Assembly: GCA_900755095.1 (NCBI GenBank)
Contig: CAAEFE010000127.1
Span: 1-48,281, forward strand
DNA: 48,281 bases
Source: an uncultured Bacteroides sp.
GTDB lineage: Bacteria > Bacteroidota > Bacteroidia > Bacteroidales > Bacteroidaceae
Direction of reading: 5' to 3'
In this document: positions 27,841 through 37,577 of the stretch, piece after piece
How the letters are laid out: each line of letters begins with the position of its first letter
How positions within the stretch are numbered: position 1 is the stretch's first letter
Made by a program: the position numbers and the translations under genes
The notes under the pieces: generated by a model
What the model was told of the DNA's origin: nothing
The model's input: only the letters and a program-made list of their open reading frames with translations
Databases searched by the model: none

Positions 27841-28878
27841 TTATCTTTCTATGAATTTATATCGCTGTTTACGTTGTAGTTCTCTGATTGCACATCTCAC
27901 CCTTTCCGGCAGTTTTTTTCCTAAACGCATGAAGAAAGGCACTTTTACTTTAGGTATACATTTATATGGTGATGGAAGGCTGTTCAATTCAGCTTCACGC
28001 GCTTCAACTTTCTTAATCATTTGTTGTACAGAAATGTCTATCTCACGCATTGATTCATCCTGCTTCCACAAATCATGCAATATTTTACCATATCGATTCA
28101 GAATATCCATCTTATCAAGCCCCTCTCGTTGAGGTCCAAAAGCGAAATGAGCAATCAGAGCATCGCCATTAAAACAGTTAGCCTTACCTAATTGAGTTGG
28201 TTTGATACAACTCAAAAACTCTTCATCATCTCCTGGCACTTCACCTTTAAATTCAGCCATTTCATTACCAAACCATAAAACACAGTTGATTGAAAAACGA
28301 GCCATCCCCATAGGATGCTTACCAACATACAGCTCTTGATATTTACCGGCAATAAGATATTTCTCCATGAACCAATCGTGCAAATCTGCCGCAAACCAGC
28401 CATCAAAGCAGATAGTTCTCTCCCCACAGATACTCATATAATACTTATCCAACTTGATTTTATTATGCACCTGTAAAAGATAAGTAGACAAAGCGTTATT
28501 GATTACGAGCGGTGATACTAAAAAATACTCTGGATTATCCACACGAAACTTCACCATCTTCTCAAACAGTTCGGGTTCAAACCATACCACATCATCATCA
28601 AGTTTCATGTAAATAGTATCTTTGTCGCAGCAATCACGATAAAATGCATTAATGCTCGCAATGCCATTAACGACTCCGTCCGGTTGCCACACCAAATTAA
28701 CTTTCGGATATTTCTGCGCAAGCTTTTTAAAGAACTCAATATCCACCATATTGCGAGTATTAACCCATATATCATACCGATCCACAATATCAGCATTCAA
28801 AATGGGAGGAACCAAATATTGCATATAACGGCGGCGACCTGCAGCCGTATTCACTACAACTTTATAATTTTGATACAT
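27841..28878 (-). CDS. Putative capsule glycosyltransferase (GT-A type)
   Basis: I do not recognise a named family with certainty. The 345-residue protein has a GT-A-like plan: KVVVNTAAGRRRYMQYLV start, NLVWQPDG and an acidic IYMKLDDDVVWFEPELF motif suited to metal-nucleotide binding. It continues with FDGWFAADLHDWF and GDDEEFLS, and has a basic C-terminus. It starts one base before the end of the upstream GT2 gene region and sits just before glf, so it belongs to repeat-unit assembly. Confidence 0.75.
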   Translation of the reverse strand: MYQNYKVVVNTAAGRRRYMQYLVPPILNADIVDRYDIWVNTRNMVDIEFFKKLAQKYPKVNLVWQPDGVVNGIASINAFYRDCCDKDTIYMKLDDDVVWFEPELFEKMVKFRVDNPEYFLVSPLVINNALSTYLLQVHNKIKLDKYYMSICGERTICFDGWFAADLHDWFMEKYLIAGKYQELYVGKHPMGMARFSINCVLWFGNEMAEFKGEVPGDDEEFLSCIKPTQLGKANCFNGDALIAHFAFGPQREGLDKMDILNRYGKILHDLWKQDESMREIDISVQQMIKKVEAREAELNSLPSPYKCIPKVKVPFFMRLGKKLPERVRCAIRELQRKQRYKFIER

Positions 28879-28879
28879 A

Positions 28880-29848
28880 TCATCTGAATTTTAGGATTAA
28901 ATTACGTAAGAGGCACATCATAAGTACACCTACAGGACTCGAGAACTGCATCAGTATTTTTCTCCTGCCTAGATACTTCTTGAATTCAGTCTTGAAACCA
29001 AACGTCTCGATTTCCCTCAAAAGTATGCGTATATATTGTAATCTTTGCTTTATGCCACGGCTGCTATCAACCGCATGAAGCATGTTATTATAGTATTCAA
29101 GAATTGTATATTGAGTAAGTTCATCACTTTGAGGAAGTATGTCACTTCGCCTCTTCAATTCACGAGCTACTTCAACCACCACCTCCGGTGCAGTATATTT
29201 TCCGCCTAAATGTTCCCCCGGATGATGCACATAATTATAAGGAGCCTGCTCAATCACTCCTACAGATTTTGCTTTACCCAGACAATCAAGGGCAAAGAGG
29301 CAATCCTCAAAATAGTGGATATTTGTTAAAAATCGATGTTCCTGATTTTCAATAGAATTAAAAATTTTGTTGATAACCGAAAACATCAGATAGTTTTTCT
29401 TCATATCTAAATACAATTGCGCCAATGATTCAGCATCATCACAACGACATTGTTTCAACCTATGCCCATCGCTACTATTAAGAGGATAATCCTTATAACC
29501 AAATAAATATACGTCTGAAGGAGTTTGACGATGCAACCTTAACACCTCTTTATAGAAACCGGGATCAATAAAATCATCCGAGTCTATAAAAGTAAAGTAT
29601 TCACCTTGAACATGTTCAATACCATAATTACGCGCATTGCCTACTCCTCCATTGGGAATATGAAAGGCATGAATCCAACTATACTTCGATGCATATTCAT
29701 CACATATTGCCCCCGATGCATCTTTGCTGCCGTCATCCACCAACAGCAATTCTATTTCATCACCCATATCTTGGGCTATGACACTATCAATACAACGATG
29801 CAAATAAGGTTCTACGTTGTATACAGGAATAATAACTGAAAGAAACAT
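28880..29848 (-). CDS. Family 2 glycosyltransferase
   Basis: The 322-residue enzyme starts MFLSVIIPVYNVEPYLHRCI, with LLLVDDGSKDASGAICDEYA, NGGVGNARNYGIEHVQGEYF and the FIDSDDFID metal-binding motif, the standard order of GT2 capsule enzymes. The C-terminal third ends in a hydrophobic helix (FSSPVGVLMMCLLRNLIL) that probably contacts the membrane. Confidence 0.9.
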   Translation of the reverse strand: MFLSVIIPVYNVEPYLHRCIDSVIAQDMGDEIELLLVDDGSKDASGAICDEYASKYSWIHAFHIPNGGVGNARNYGIEHVQGEYFTFIDSDDFIDPGFYKEVLRLHRQTPSDVYLFGYKDYPLNSSDGHRLKQCRCDDAESLAQLYLDMKKNYLMFSVINKIFNSIENQEHRFLTNIHYFEDCLFALDCLGKAKSVGVIEQAPYNYVHHPGEHLGGKYTAPEVVVEVARELKRRSDILPQSDELTQYTILEYYNNMLHAVDSSRGIKQRLQYIRILLREIETFGFKTEFKKYLGRRKILMQFSSPVGVLMMCLLRNLILKFR

Positions 29849-29854
29849 ATTTAA

Positions 29855-30824
29855 TTAAAGTGAACGATGTTTTATCCCTTTACCGCCCAGTACAGGAATG
29901 TATTTATTGATTAGTGGTATCATTATCAAACAGCAGGAAAATACAAAAATAAACTGAACTAACTTACCGATAGCAAACGACGGTATCAATGGACGCAAAA
30001 AATAATCAGCTAATGATATAAATATACCCTGAACAGACATAATTATCAATGTATTTCTACCTATATATATCAATACATTTCCTAATTTAGGCATTCTTTT
30101 GAGAGAAAAAACCGAGAACGAAGCTACGCCGACAATAGCACTGAAACAAGCAAGAACCATCCCTATTTCAAAATAGTTCAAAATTTCCTGATTATGTTTT
30201 AACGCATCAGTTCTCACATATACATAAGCCAAAACACACCCCAACAAACCCAACAAACAATATTTCCACCAAGGCATCCAATTGCTATTCATCAAAAACC
30301 TCTCAACAATAGCATATTTTCTCAATGAATTTCCTATTAGATAGAACAAAAGACACATTGGAATTTGAATAAGCCTATATGTTAAAGGGAATTCCCGAAA
30401 ACGAAAGTAAGCAGCCAAGACCACGCACAGCAATATGACAAATATTTTTACCCCCCCTAAAGCGAGCCACGTTATACCCTAGAACTTCTACTATAAATAA
30501 TATTGGAAGAAACCAAAGTGCGCCGGGAAGCAATGTCTTCAGTTCATAATATCTCCCTTCACAAATATATTCCGGAGAAACTACAAGACTAACCACCGTA
30601 TATAGAACACAAGGAACGAGAAGTGTCCAAACCCTACTTACAGCAAACGGTAACAATTGAGGATGCTTTGCTATATTGAAGCAGTATCCTGATAGCATGA
30701 AAAAAAGAGGCATGTGAAATGCATATATCCATGGACGGATATATAGTTGATTCCCAATCATGTGACCAACTACCACAAGGATAATACCTATTCCTTTTAA
30801 AATATCAAGTGAATCTATACGCAT
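29855..30824 (-). pseudogene. Acyltransferase family 3 gene switched out of frame by a G7 tract
   Basis: The two halves of one membrane O-acyltransferase lie in different frames. The first (from 30824) starts MRIDSLDILKGIGIILVVVG HM with HMPLFFMLSGYCF, the family's conserved N-terminus. The second (to 29855) carries the remaining helices (IFVILLCVVLAAYFRF to FVFSCCLIMIPLINKYIPV). They meet at seven Gs on the minus strand (30451-30457). With six or nine Gs the frame is continuous (RFRGVKIFV). The rest is intact with good coding quality, so this may be a reversible OFF state rather than decay. It would acetylate or otherwise acylate a capsule sugar. Confidence 0.8.
30451..30457. repeat. C7/G7 tract in an acyltransferase gene
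   Basis: Seven Cs on the plus strand mark the exact point where the acyltransferase changes frame. The flank GGGTAAAAAT (minus strand) is also found next to the G9 tract at 32455-32463. Confidence 0.88.
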
Positions 30825-30838
30825 AATAAAAATACAAA

Positions 30839-31648
30839 TTATTTCAAAGTTCCTCTAGTTTTGCCGCCTCTCAAATGTAATCTGAAAAGTATGTTTTTGA
30901 TTATTTCTTTCATATACTGCACAGCATACGCCATTGATGAGGAAGGCATCCAACGCCAACTACCGGCACAGCAATGTATTGCAACGGCTTTCTCTGTTAT
31001 AAGCTCCATATTACTTGCAAACAAACTTGACGAATAAATTTTTAATCCACTCTTCAAATCCTGTTCTTCATCCTTAAATTTGAAACCATAATCAATCGCA
31101 ATATTTGCAAAAATAAAAGGAGAAATAATTTTATTGTTCAATGAACCATCCTGCAATATAAAATGCTTATCATGATAATAGTTCATACAATCCCTCATAA
31201 AAGGATGTCCTTTTTCCGCACCAAGAATAGCTGCCTGAATCTGAATTCCGTCAATATATTGAATATCTTTTCTTTTGTTACCTTCCGCATCAACCTGCCC
31301 TTCAGCATAAATTTTCTCCACTAAGTCCGGATAACACTCTACCGCACTGAATGCCCTGTTAGCAAGACAAAAATCTAAACTATTCCTGACAAAAACATCT
31401 GAATCCAGATATATTCCCCCTTCCGTATAAAGTGCATATACACGAATATAATCACAAGCAAATGCCCATTTTCGCATCTTACATGCTTCTGCTACAAAAG
31501 GGATGGAATAAATATCAAAATTGTGTGTATCCCATTTCTTTATTTTATAATCAGGAAGCTTTCTCTTCCAACTTTTAATGCAACGTTTGAGCTCTGCAGG
31601 CATCGGGTCGTTACTCAACCAACAATAATGTATTATTTTAGGTATCAT
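30839..31648 (-). CDS. Family 32 glycosyltransferase
   Basis: The 269-residue protein starts MIPKIIHYCWLSNDPMPAEL and contains ACDYIRVYALYTEGGIYLDSDV, the GT32 signature with the D-S-D metal-binding motif, plus a later AIHCCAGSWRW segment. GT32 capsule enzymes transfer galactose or mannose-like sugars. It is 10 bases after the upstream acyltransferase and 14 bases before the frameshifted one. Confidence 0.9.
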   Translation of the reverse strand: MIPKIIHYCWLSNDPMPAELKRCIKSWKRKLPDYKIKKWDTHNFDIYSIPFVAEACKMRKWAFACDYIRVYALYTEGGIYLDSDVFVRNSLDFCLANRAFSAVECYPDLVEKIYAEGQVDAEGNKRKDIQYIDGIQIQAAILGAEKGHPFMRDCMNYYHDKHFILQDGSLNNKIISPFIFANIAIDYGFKFKDEEQDLKSGLKIYSSSLFASNMELITEKAVAIHCCAGSWRWMPSSSMAYAVQYMKEIIKNILFRLHLRGGKTRGTLK

Positions 31649-31657
31649 ATTAGAATA

Positions 31658-32635
31658 TTAAAAAAAACGTCCATAGACCACTTTGCCCAGCCAATGACTC
31701 TTTTTTATTGTTTTTCCTATAACGATTGAAGCATAAGCAATACTTAATGATAGCAATATAAGCAATACACCTTCAATAAAATAGTTCCCTGTAGAACTTA
31801 TCCATTTACCCAATAAGGGGAGAGAAATCATTTGAAGTAAAAAGTAATGATAAATATAAATATCCAGCGTGTTCCTACCTATCAAACCTAATTGCCTATC
31901 AAATACCGTATGTTTGTTCTCTCTCCAGCCAAATAGACAGAACAAAGACATAATAGCACAGAACGACATAATCAAGGGAATAAAATGCATCTTTAAACCG
32001 TTATCAAGTGACAGTTTAATTGACACATAACTTAATAAAGAAACAGAGAAAATCCAATTTCGTCGCATTATTTCTTTTGTAAGATCCCACTTTCTAAACA
32101 AATATCCCAATATAAAAAAAGGCCAAAGATTATAACATGAATTAAGGCTAAGAATATTCGTTATATTTTTAGATAAAACGTATCTACTTAATAAAAACAG
32201 TACAATCCAAACACCTAATGCCAATCCTGCATCAATAAGAATCTTAATTACAAGTTTATCACATTTCAGCTTTAGCCTAAAAGGAGTCAATAGCAAATAA
32301 AAGAAAGCAAGAACAAACAAATACCAATACCCTAGTTTCATATCATCTGTGACAAAATACATAAAACTACGACTAGTGACATAACACAAGAAACCGCCAA
32401 TAGTTATAGCAGGCATCAGCAAAGCAATTATCTTTTTTGTTAATTTTAACAAATGGGGGGGGGTAAAAATCACATATCCAGATAAAAAAATAAAAAGTGG
32501 AACATGAAAACTGTATATATATCCCCACACAGGATCGTCACTAAGATGAAACACAAAATATATAATATGCCCCATAACAACAGCCAAAATAGCCAACCCT
32601 TTCAAACGATCAATGTATTCAATTCTTGAACTCAT
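31658..32635 (-). CDS. Acyltransferase family 3 membrane protein
   Basis: The 325-residue membrane protein has the family start SRIEYIDRLKGLAILAVVMGHI (the H is the proposed catalytic histidine), YSFHVPLFIFLSGYVIF and about ten helices. It probably O-acetylates the capsule using a cytosolic acyl donor. Codons about 56-60 (FTPPHL) are encoded by a run of nine Cs on the coding strand and are in frame here, so the gene reads ON. Its ATG overlaps the wzx stop by 4 bases. Confidence 0.87.
   Translation of the reverse strand: MSSRIEYIDRLKGLAILAVVMGHIIYFVFHLSDDPVWGYIYSFHVPLFIFLSGYVIFTPPHLLKLTKKIIALLMPAITIGGFLCYVTSRSFMYFVTDDMKLGYWYLFVLAFFYLLLTPFRLKLKCDKLVIKILIDAGLALGVWIVLFLLSRYVLSKNITNILSLNSCYNLWPFFILGYLFRKWDLTKEIMRRNWIFSVSLLSYVSIKLSLDNGLKMHFIPLIMSFCAIMSLFCLFGWRENKHTVFDRQLGLIGRNTLDIYIYHYFLLQMISLPLLGKWISSTGNYFIEGVLLILLSLSIAYASIVIGKTIKKSHWLGKVVYGRFF
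32455..32463. repeat. G9 tract in the acyltransferase gene
   Basis: Nine Gs on the plus strand inside the coding region, with the 19-base context ACAAATGGGGGGGGGTAAA. The same 19 bases occur at 34609-34627 in the pyruvyl transferase gene. Confidence 0.9.
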
Positions 32636-34167
32636 TTTCTTTTTAATAACTTGGTTTTAATAGTATTTTGTATTCTCTTACGTATGTCATCATCCAAACC
32701 CAAAAACCAAACAGTCAAAGCTACGCAAACTACGCCGCTTATTGAGAGGATAAAAAAATCCAAATATGGCGTGTGAAACAATGTATTTCTAAATATATAT
32801 AACAGTAATGGTATAGGCACAGAAACAACAGTTACTATGATACAAGATTTAAATAAAACAAAAATATCTGTCCACGTATATCCCATAATTTTCACCAGTA
32901 GGAAAGGCTTTATAAAAATAGCGAGTATCAGAGATGAAAATAACATGACCCAGGACAATGAAACTGGAGAATAACCTAACTTGAACAAAACATAGATGAC
33001 AGGAAAGGATAAATAGCCGACACAAATGGAACATATAGTAGTTTCCTTTATCTGACCTTTTGCTGTAAACGCACTGTAAAACGATTGGTCAAACACTCCA
33101 AAAAGCGTAGTAACAATTGCGAATTGCAGAAATACAACAGAATAATCAGGTATTTGTCCCAGCCAAAGATATAATAATTGCTTTGCAACTAAAAAGACTG
33201 GAAATGCTAATATCAACATTAAAAAATATGAATATTTTGTTGATATTAGCAATAAATGCTTACTGCCATCAAAATCATTTGCCGAAAACCTCTTAACGAT
33301 CTGCGGATTTGCTGCTGTTCGGAAATTGTTAACAAATGAATTAGCTGTCATAGAAACAATATTGGCCACTGAACGTCCTGTCACTATGTCCGAATTAAAA
33401 AACATATTAAGAAGAATAGTAGTACCTTGAGCATTTAATGAAATAGAAGTGTTTTCTACCAAATTCCACGATGAAAAGCCGAGTACTTTCTTTATAATAG
33501 ACTTGTCAAAAGAGAAATGGTAATGAGATTCCTCATAATGACGAATACAGTAATAACGATAAAAAAAAGTAATACCACATTGAACCACAAAAAGCAATGA
33601 AGCGTAAAGCATTAATTTATCCCAATCGGAAACCATGAGTATATATACAAGCAGTAATTTCAATATAGCTTCAATAATGCTCGTATAAGCATATATATTC
33701 ATTTTCTCATGTCCAATAATCACAGCGGTATATGGCACCTGCGTAATACCGACAATAGACATTAATATAGATAAATGATATGTAAATACAGCAGCGGAAA
33801 ATCGTTCCGGGGGAATGACTAATTTATTATATAAAAACCATAATCCGATAGTTTCTGCCAATAAAGCAACGACCACGCCGAATAATAGATGTACAGTCAA
33901 TAAAGAGGAAAAAGTATCACTTAGCTTTCCCTTATCTCTCCTCCCCATTTCAAATGTAATAAATCGCGATGAACCGGATGCCAATGAACCATTAATAATA
34001 TAACTTAATAAACCTGCTACTCCACCCACTGTTTGATAAATACCATAATCATTGACACCCAATGTTTGGAGAATAATTCGTGATGTATATAATGATACGA
34101 CTATTGTACACAACATTCTAAAATATAAGAATATTGTATTCTTTGCGATTCTATCGTTTCCTGACAT
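32632..34167 (-). CDS. Capsule flippase, Wzx-like
   Basis: The 511-residue polytopic membrane protein of the polysaccharide transporter family has about 12-14 helices. The start is RIAKNTIFLYFRMLCTIVVSLYTSRIILQTLG, with NDYGIYQTVGGVAGLLSYI and SSRFITFEMGR segments common to Bacteroides Wzx proteins. It would flip undecaprenyl-linked repeat units across the inner membrane for Wzy. It shares one base with the pyruvyl transferase stop and overlaps the acyltransferase. Confidence 0.9.
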   Translation of the reverse strand: MSGNDRIAKNTIFLYFRMLCTIVVSLYTSRIILQTLGVNDYGIYQTVGGVAGLLSYIINGSLASGSSRFITFEMGRRDKGKLSDTFSSLLTVHLLFGVVVALLAETIGLWFLYNKLVIPPERFSAAVFTYHLSILMSIVGITQVPYTAVIIGHEKMNIYAYTSIIEAILKLLLVYILMVSDWDKLMLYASLLFVVQCGITFFYRYYCIRHYEESHYHFSFDKSIIKKVLGFSSWNLVENTSISLNAQGTTILLNMFFNSDIVTGRSVANIVSMTANSFVNNFRTAANPQIVKRFSANDFDGSKHLLLISTKYSYFLMLILAFPVFLVAKQLLYLWLGQIPDYSVVFLQFAIVTTLFGVFDQSFYSAFTAKGQIKETTICSICVGYLSFPVIYVLFKLGYSPVSLSWVMLFSSLILAIFIKPFLLVKIMGYTWTDIFVLFKSCIIVTVVSVPIPLLLYIFRNTLFHTPYLDFFILSISGVVCVALTVWFLGLDDDIRKRIQNTIKTKLLKRK

Positions 34168-35117
34168 TAAGGTAAAATTTTGTTTTTATCTATAAACGGA
34201 CAGACAGACAACAATTTTTGAGCATCAAAAGTAATAGGAGAATAACTATCTTTATATTGAAGCAAATCCGATAAATCCAAACGTGATCGTATGACTAGTG
34301 GTCCATCGATCGGCCTTTTCACAGAAGCGAAATAATCCAAATATTTAAAACTTCCATCAAAGGTTTCATCAGAGAATTTAATCCAAACATTGGGAATATG
34401 ATACGCATCAGACAGAATCAGACCATGCAATGAGCTAGATATAATCATTTCACATTCTACGATCTCTTTTATCACTTGCCTCCAATCCTTATAATGTTTA
34501 ATATCAATCTGTCTCGCCTTGTTTCTTTCTCTTTCAATAAATTCCTTTATAATAGAATTACCTAGATCATTTTTATGTAAAATCACCCCTATTAGATATT
34601 TTTTATTTACAAATGGGGGGGGGTAAATCTTAGGTAACAATAAAGCGGGATCTCCATATATCTCCGGGCACTCCACCCCTTGTGAGATCAAGTATTTGCG
34701 TGTAAGCGGCCCCCTAACAGCCAATACCTTACGAGGAATAGCTGGCAAAGGATTATCCGGTTCCCGCATTCCGCTCCCCCAAATGATACTATCTTTATTT
34801 GTCATCCAACCTATTATCGAACCTATAACCATAAAATTAGGCTGCTTCCGTAGATTGAAAAAATCCCAATAATTCAATATACGTTTATGACTCAATTCTT
34901 TTATAAGATAATAGTTTATGTCATCACCTATATTACTATGAAACACTTTATTACACAACAAATTCATAGACACATTAAGTACAATCTCATCTGCTCTTTT
35001 ATGCAAAAGCATATAACCTGTATTTACAATAAGCCTAAATAATCTTATGATTCTACCTTTTATGCGTAATTGTTTAATTCTCATATTATATAATTCATTT
35101 GTCTTCTCCAAAATCAC
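34167..35117 (-). CDS. Polysaccharide pyruvyl transferase family protein
   Basis: The 316-residue protein has the family landmarks NIGDDINYYLIKELS, FMVIGSIIGWM, WGSGMREPDN, AVRGPLTRKYLISQG, YGDPALLLP and SSLHGLILSDAYHIPNVWI. Such enzymes add pyruvate ketals from phosphoenolpyruvate, giving the capsule a negative charge. A start at the ATG 11 codons in (MRIKQLRIKGR) is also possible. The KIYPPPF segment is encoded by nine Cs in frame, so a one-base slip would truncate the enzyme. It follows wzc by 6 bases. Confidence 0.87.
   Translation of the reverse strand: MILEKTNELYNMRIKQLRIKGRIIRLFRLIVNTGYMLLHKRADEIVLNVSMNLLCNKVFHSNIGDDINYYLIKELSHKRILNYWDFFNLRKQPNFMVIGSIIGWMTNKDSIIWGSGMREPDNPLPAIPRKVLAVRGPLTRKYLISQGVECPEIYGDPALLLPKIYPPPFVNKKYLIGVILHKNDLGNSIIKEFIERERNKARQIDIKHYKDWRQVIKEIVECEMIISSSLHGLILSDAYHIPNVWIKFSDETFDGSFKYLDYFASVKRPIDGPLVIRSRLDLSDLLQYKDSYSPITFDAQKLLSVCPFIDKNKILP
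34615..34623. repeat. G9 tract in the pyruvyl transferase gene
   Basis: Nine Gs on the plus strand inside coding sequence, in frame, embedded in the same 19 bases as the tract at 32455-32463. Confidence 0.9.
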
Positions 35118-35123
35118 ATTCGT

Positions 35124-37571
35124 CTATTCTTCTGTCCTTTCTCCCTTACCACCATGGTGTGTCTCCCCATAGCCATAACCATAGCCATAACGCTTACCAT
35201 AGCCATAATATTTGCCATACTTACCGTAACCGTAATAATAGCCGTACTTTTTCTTCTGAAGATCAAAACCATTGATTACAGTACAAAGATTAGGCAACTT
35301 ATTACTATCAGCCAATTCATTAATCAAGGTAAACTCTGCTTTCCGAGTATAGTCTGCCCGACATACGTAAACTGACAAATCAGCCACACGACCTACGAGC
35401 AAAGTATCAGTTACCATACCAACCGGGGCAGTATCCAAAATTATATAATCAAAGTTCTTTTTCAATACCTCAATCGCTTTATCCAAACTATCACGAGCTA
35501 ATAACTCTGTTGGATTAGGTGGTACAGTTCCTCCTGGAAGAATAAACAAATTCTTACTAACATCCGAAGGCTGAACGAAATCCATCAGATTCTTGTCCGG
35601 ATTCGACAGATATTGAGTAATTCCCTGCTCTTTCCTCGGAATATTAAAAATTTTATTCAAACCGGGCTTGCGAATGTCAAGCCCCACAATCACTACTTTC
35701 TTTCCTAATAAAGAAAGACTTATTGCTAGATTGGAAGAAATAAAAGATTTACCTTCACCACTAACTGTCGAAGTCACTAAAATCACTTTCTGATCATTCT
35801 CAAGCATAAACTGAAGATTAGTACGGAGATTACGGAAAGTTTCACTCATTAAAGTATTCTGATTCTCAAACACAGCAATAGAACCATTTGCTTCTTCTGT
35901 CAACGGTACATCACCTACAATAGGCAGACTTGTTAACTTCTCTACATCACCACGCCCTTCTATTTTAAAATTAGTCAAACCAATTAAAAAAATAATACTA
36001 ACAGGCAATCCCACTCCTACCACTAAAGCAATTAAGTAGATTATCCTAGGCTTAGGAGAAACTGGAGCACCTTCAGCTGCTGGCTCATCAATAATCTTCG
36101 CATTATTCGCAGTAGCGGCTAAAGTAATAGCATTCTCTTCACGTTTCTGCAAAAGCATCAGATAAAGCCCAGCCTTGATTTCCTGCTGACGTGCAATACT
36201 TACATACTGGCGCTCCTGTCCCGGAGCATCACTGATACGACGGGAAAAACGACTGGACTCACGATCCAGATCAGCCTTCACGATAAGCAAGCCTTGTAAA
36301 GTCCCATCAATAGCAGCTTTTACATTTGCTTTCATGGCACGAATACTTGTATCCAGATTTACAATCATCGGGTTGCTTTCCGTAGAAGTACGAAGTAAAC
36401 GCTTACGTTCAATAATCAATTCATTATAACGATCTATTTGAGTAGTTAAACCATTATCGGATAAACCAATATTACTAGGTAATACTTCATACTCATTCGA
36501 CGGATTATTGATATATTTATTAAGATCACGAACTAAATTAATTTGAGTTCCATTTTCTACACGTTTTCTTTCATATTCAGCATTTCCCGATACTGCTAAT
36601 TGGGCATCACTACTGATATCCGTCAATCCTGCATTTCTTTTAAAAGCTTCCAGCTTATCCTCTGTAGTGCCAAGTTCCTCATCAATAATCTTAATACGTT
36701 CATTGATAAACTCTCTCGTCTTTTCGGCAACCTCATTTTTATCATTATTCGTATTCCGATTATACATTTCCATTAACTTATTAATAAAGTCCTGTCCCCG
36801 CTGTATATTCGTATTCATCAATGAAACAACTGCTACAGAAGTCGTTTTTGAGGTAGGTGCTATTTCCAATGCCCACTGATATCCTTTTGCCACCCCAAAA
36901 GGCTGACTAACTACAGCGCTGATATTTCGTACTGCACTTTGCCCTACTATCTTCCCATTTGATAAAGAATCTTTCAATGTAAACCCAAATGTACCTGCAT
37001 CCGTAGGTAACACTGCTGGAAGTTTATCAAAATGCTTATTATATTCATTCAAGCCTATCTTTAGATTCACATCCAGACCACCCTCTGGAGATAACTTCAT
37101 ATCAACCAAAGCTACATTTGGCAATTTATCCGCCTCTTGTGCCGTCAAATTCACAATTACGGGAGAGGTTTTATACAGTTCCTTTTTAGGAAACTCATCC
37201 TCATCATAGTAAGTAATATAAAGTTCCAGATTATTAACGACCTCTTTCAGTATTGTTTTTGAGCGTAGCACTTCTATCTCATTATCAATACTCTGCGTAG
37301 AAGTAATCACCCCACCTAATCCCAAGCTTTCCAAATCTGCAGTATTTCCACCACCATTCTTTTTATCATTCTTTATCATGATAGATGCAGAGACCTGATA
37401 CACAGGAGTTTGAAAATGCAAATACACCCAAGCGCCAATCAAACAAGCTAAAACCGAAGCAATAAACCAAGGCCAGTGAATGATATACTTAAAGAGAATT
37501 TCCTGATAATTTACTTTCTCTTCGTCTAATTCACTCATATTATTGTTATACGAATTCTCATTCTCTTTCAT
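35124..37571 (-). CDS. Capsule co-polymerase and tyrosine autokinase, Wzc-like
   Basis: The 815-residue protein combines a Wzz chain-length domain and a BY-kinase. The first membrane helix is near residues 30-50 (HWPWFIASVLACLIGAWVYL), a long periplasmic coiled-coil region follows, and the second helix is near 510-535 after SPKPRIIY. The cytosolic kinase has Walker A TSTVSGEGKSFISSNLA, Walker A' VVIVGLDIRKPGL and Walker B YIILDTAPVGMVTD. The last 45 residues are a tyrosine cluster (repeated YGYG/KYYGYG), the autophosphorylation tail. It works with Wza, 6 bases upstream. Confidence 0.95.
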   Translation of the reverse strand: MKENENSYNNNMSELDEEKVNYQEILFKYIIHWPWFIASVLACLIGAWVYLHFQTPVYQVSASIMIKNDKKNGGGNTADLESLGLGGVITSTQSIDNEIEVLRSKTILKEVVNNLELYITYYDEDEFPKKELYKTSPVIVNLTAQEADKLPNVALVDMKLSPEGGLDVNLKIGLNEYNKHFDKLPAVLPTDAGTFGFTLKDSLSNGKIVGQSAVRNISAVVSQPFGVAKGYQWALEIAPTSKTTSVAVVSLMNTNIQRGQDFINKLMEMYNRNTNNDKNEVAEKTREFINERIKIIDEELGTTEDKLEAFKRNAGLTDISSDAQLAVSGNAEYERKRVENGTQINLVRDLNKYINNPSNEYEVLPSNIGLSDNGLTTQIDRYNELIIERKRLLRTSTESNPMIVNLDTSIRAMKANVKAAIDGTLQGLLIVKADLDRESSRFSRRISDAPGQERQYVSIARQQEIKAGLYLMLLQKREENAITLAATANNAKIIDEPAAEGAPVSPKPRIIYLIALVVGVGLPVSIIFLIGLTNFKIEGRGDVEKLTSLPIVGDVPLTEEANGSIAVFENQNTLMSETFRNLRTNLQFMLENDQKVILVTSTVSGEGKSFISSNLAISLSLLGKKVVIVGLDIRKPGLNKIFNIPRKEQGITQYLSNPDKNLMDFVQPSDVSKNLFILPGGTVPPNPTELLARDSLDKAIEVLKKNFDYIILDTAPVGMVTDTLLVGRVADLSVYVCRADYTRKAEFTLINELADSNKLPNLCTVINGFDLQKKKYGYYYGYGKYGKYYGYGKRYGYGYGYGETHHGGKGERTEE

Positions 37572-37577
37572 TACTAA

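Noticed and set aside
35154..35375. Plus-strand frame opposite the end of wzc
   Set aside because: It is a mirror of the repetitive Tyr/Gly codons of the Wzc tail, giving an Ile/Ala/Thr repeat with no independent support.
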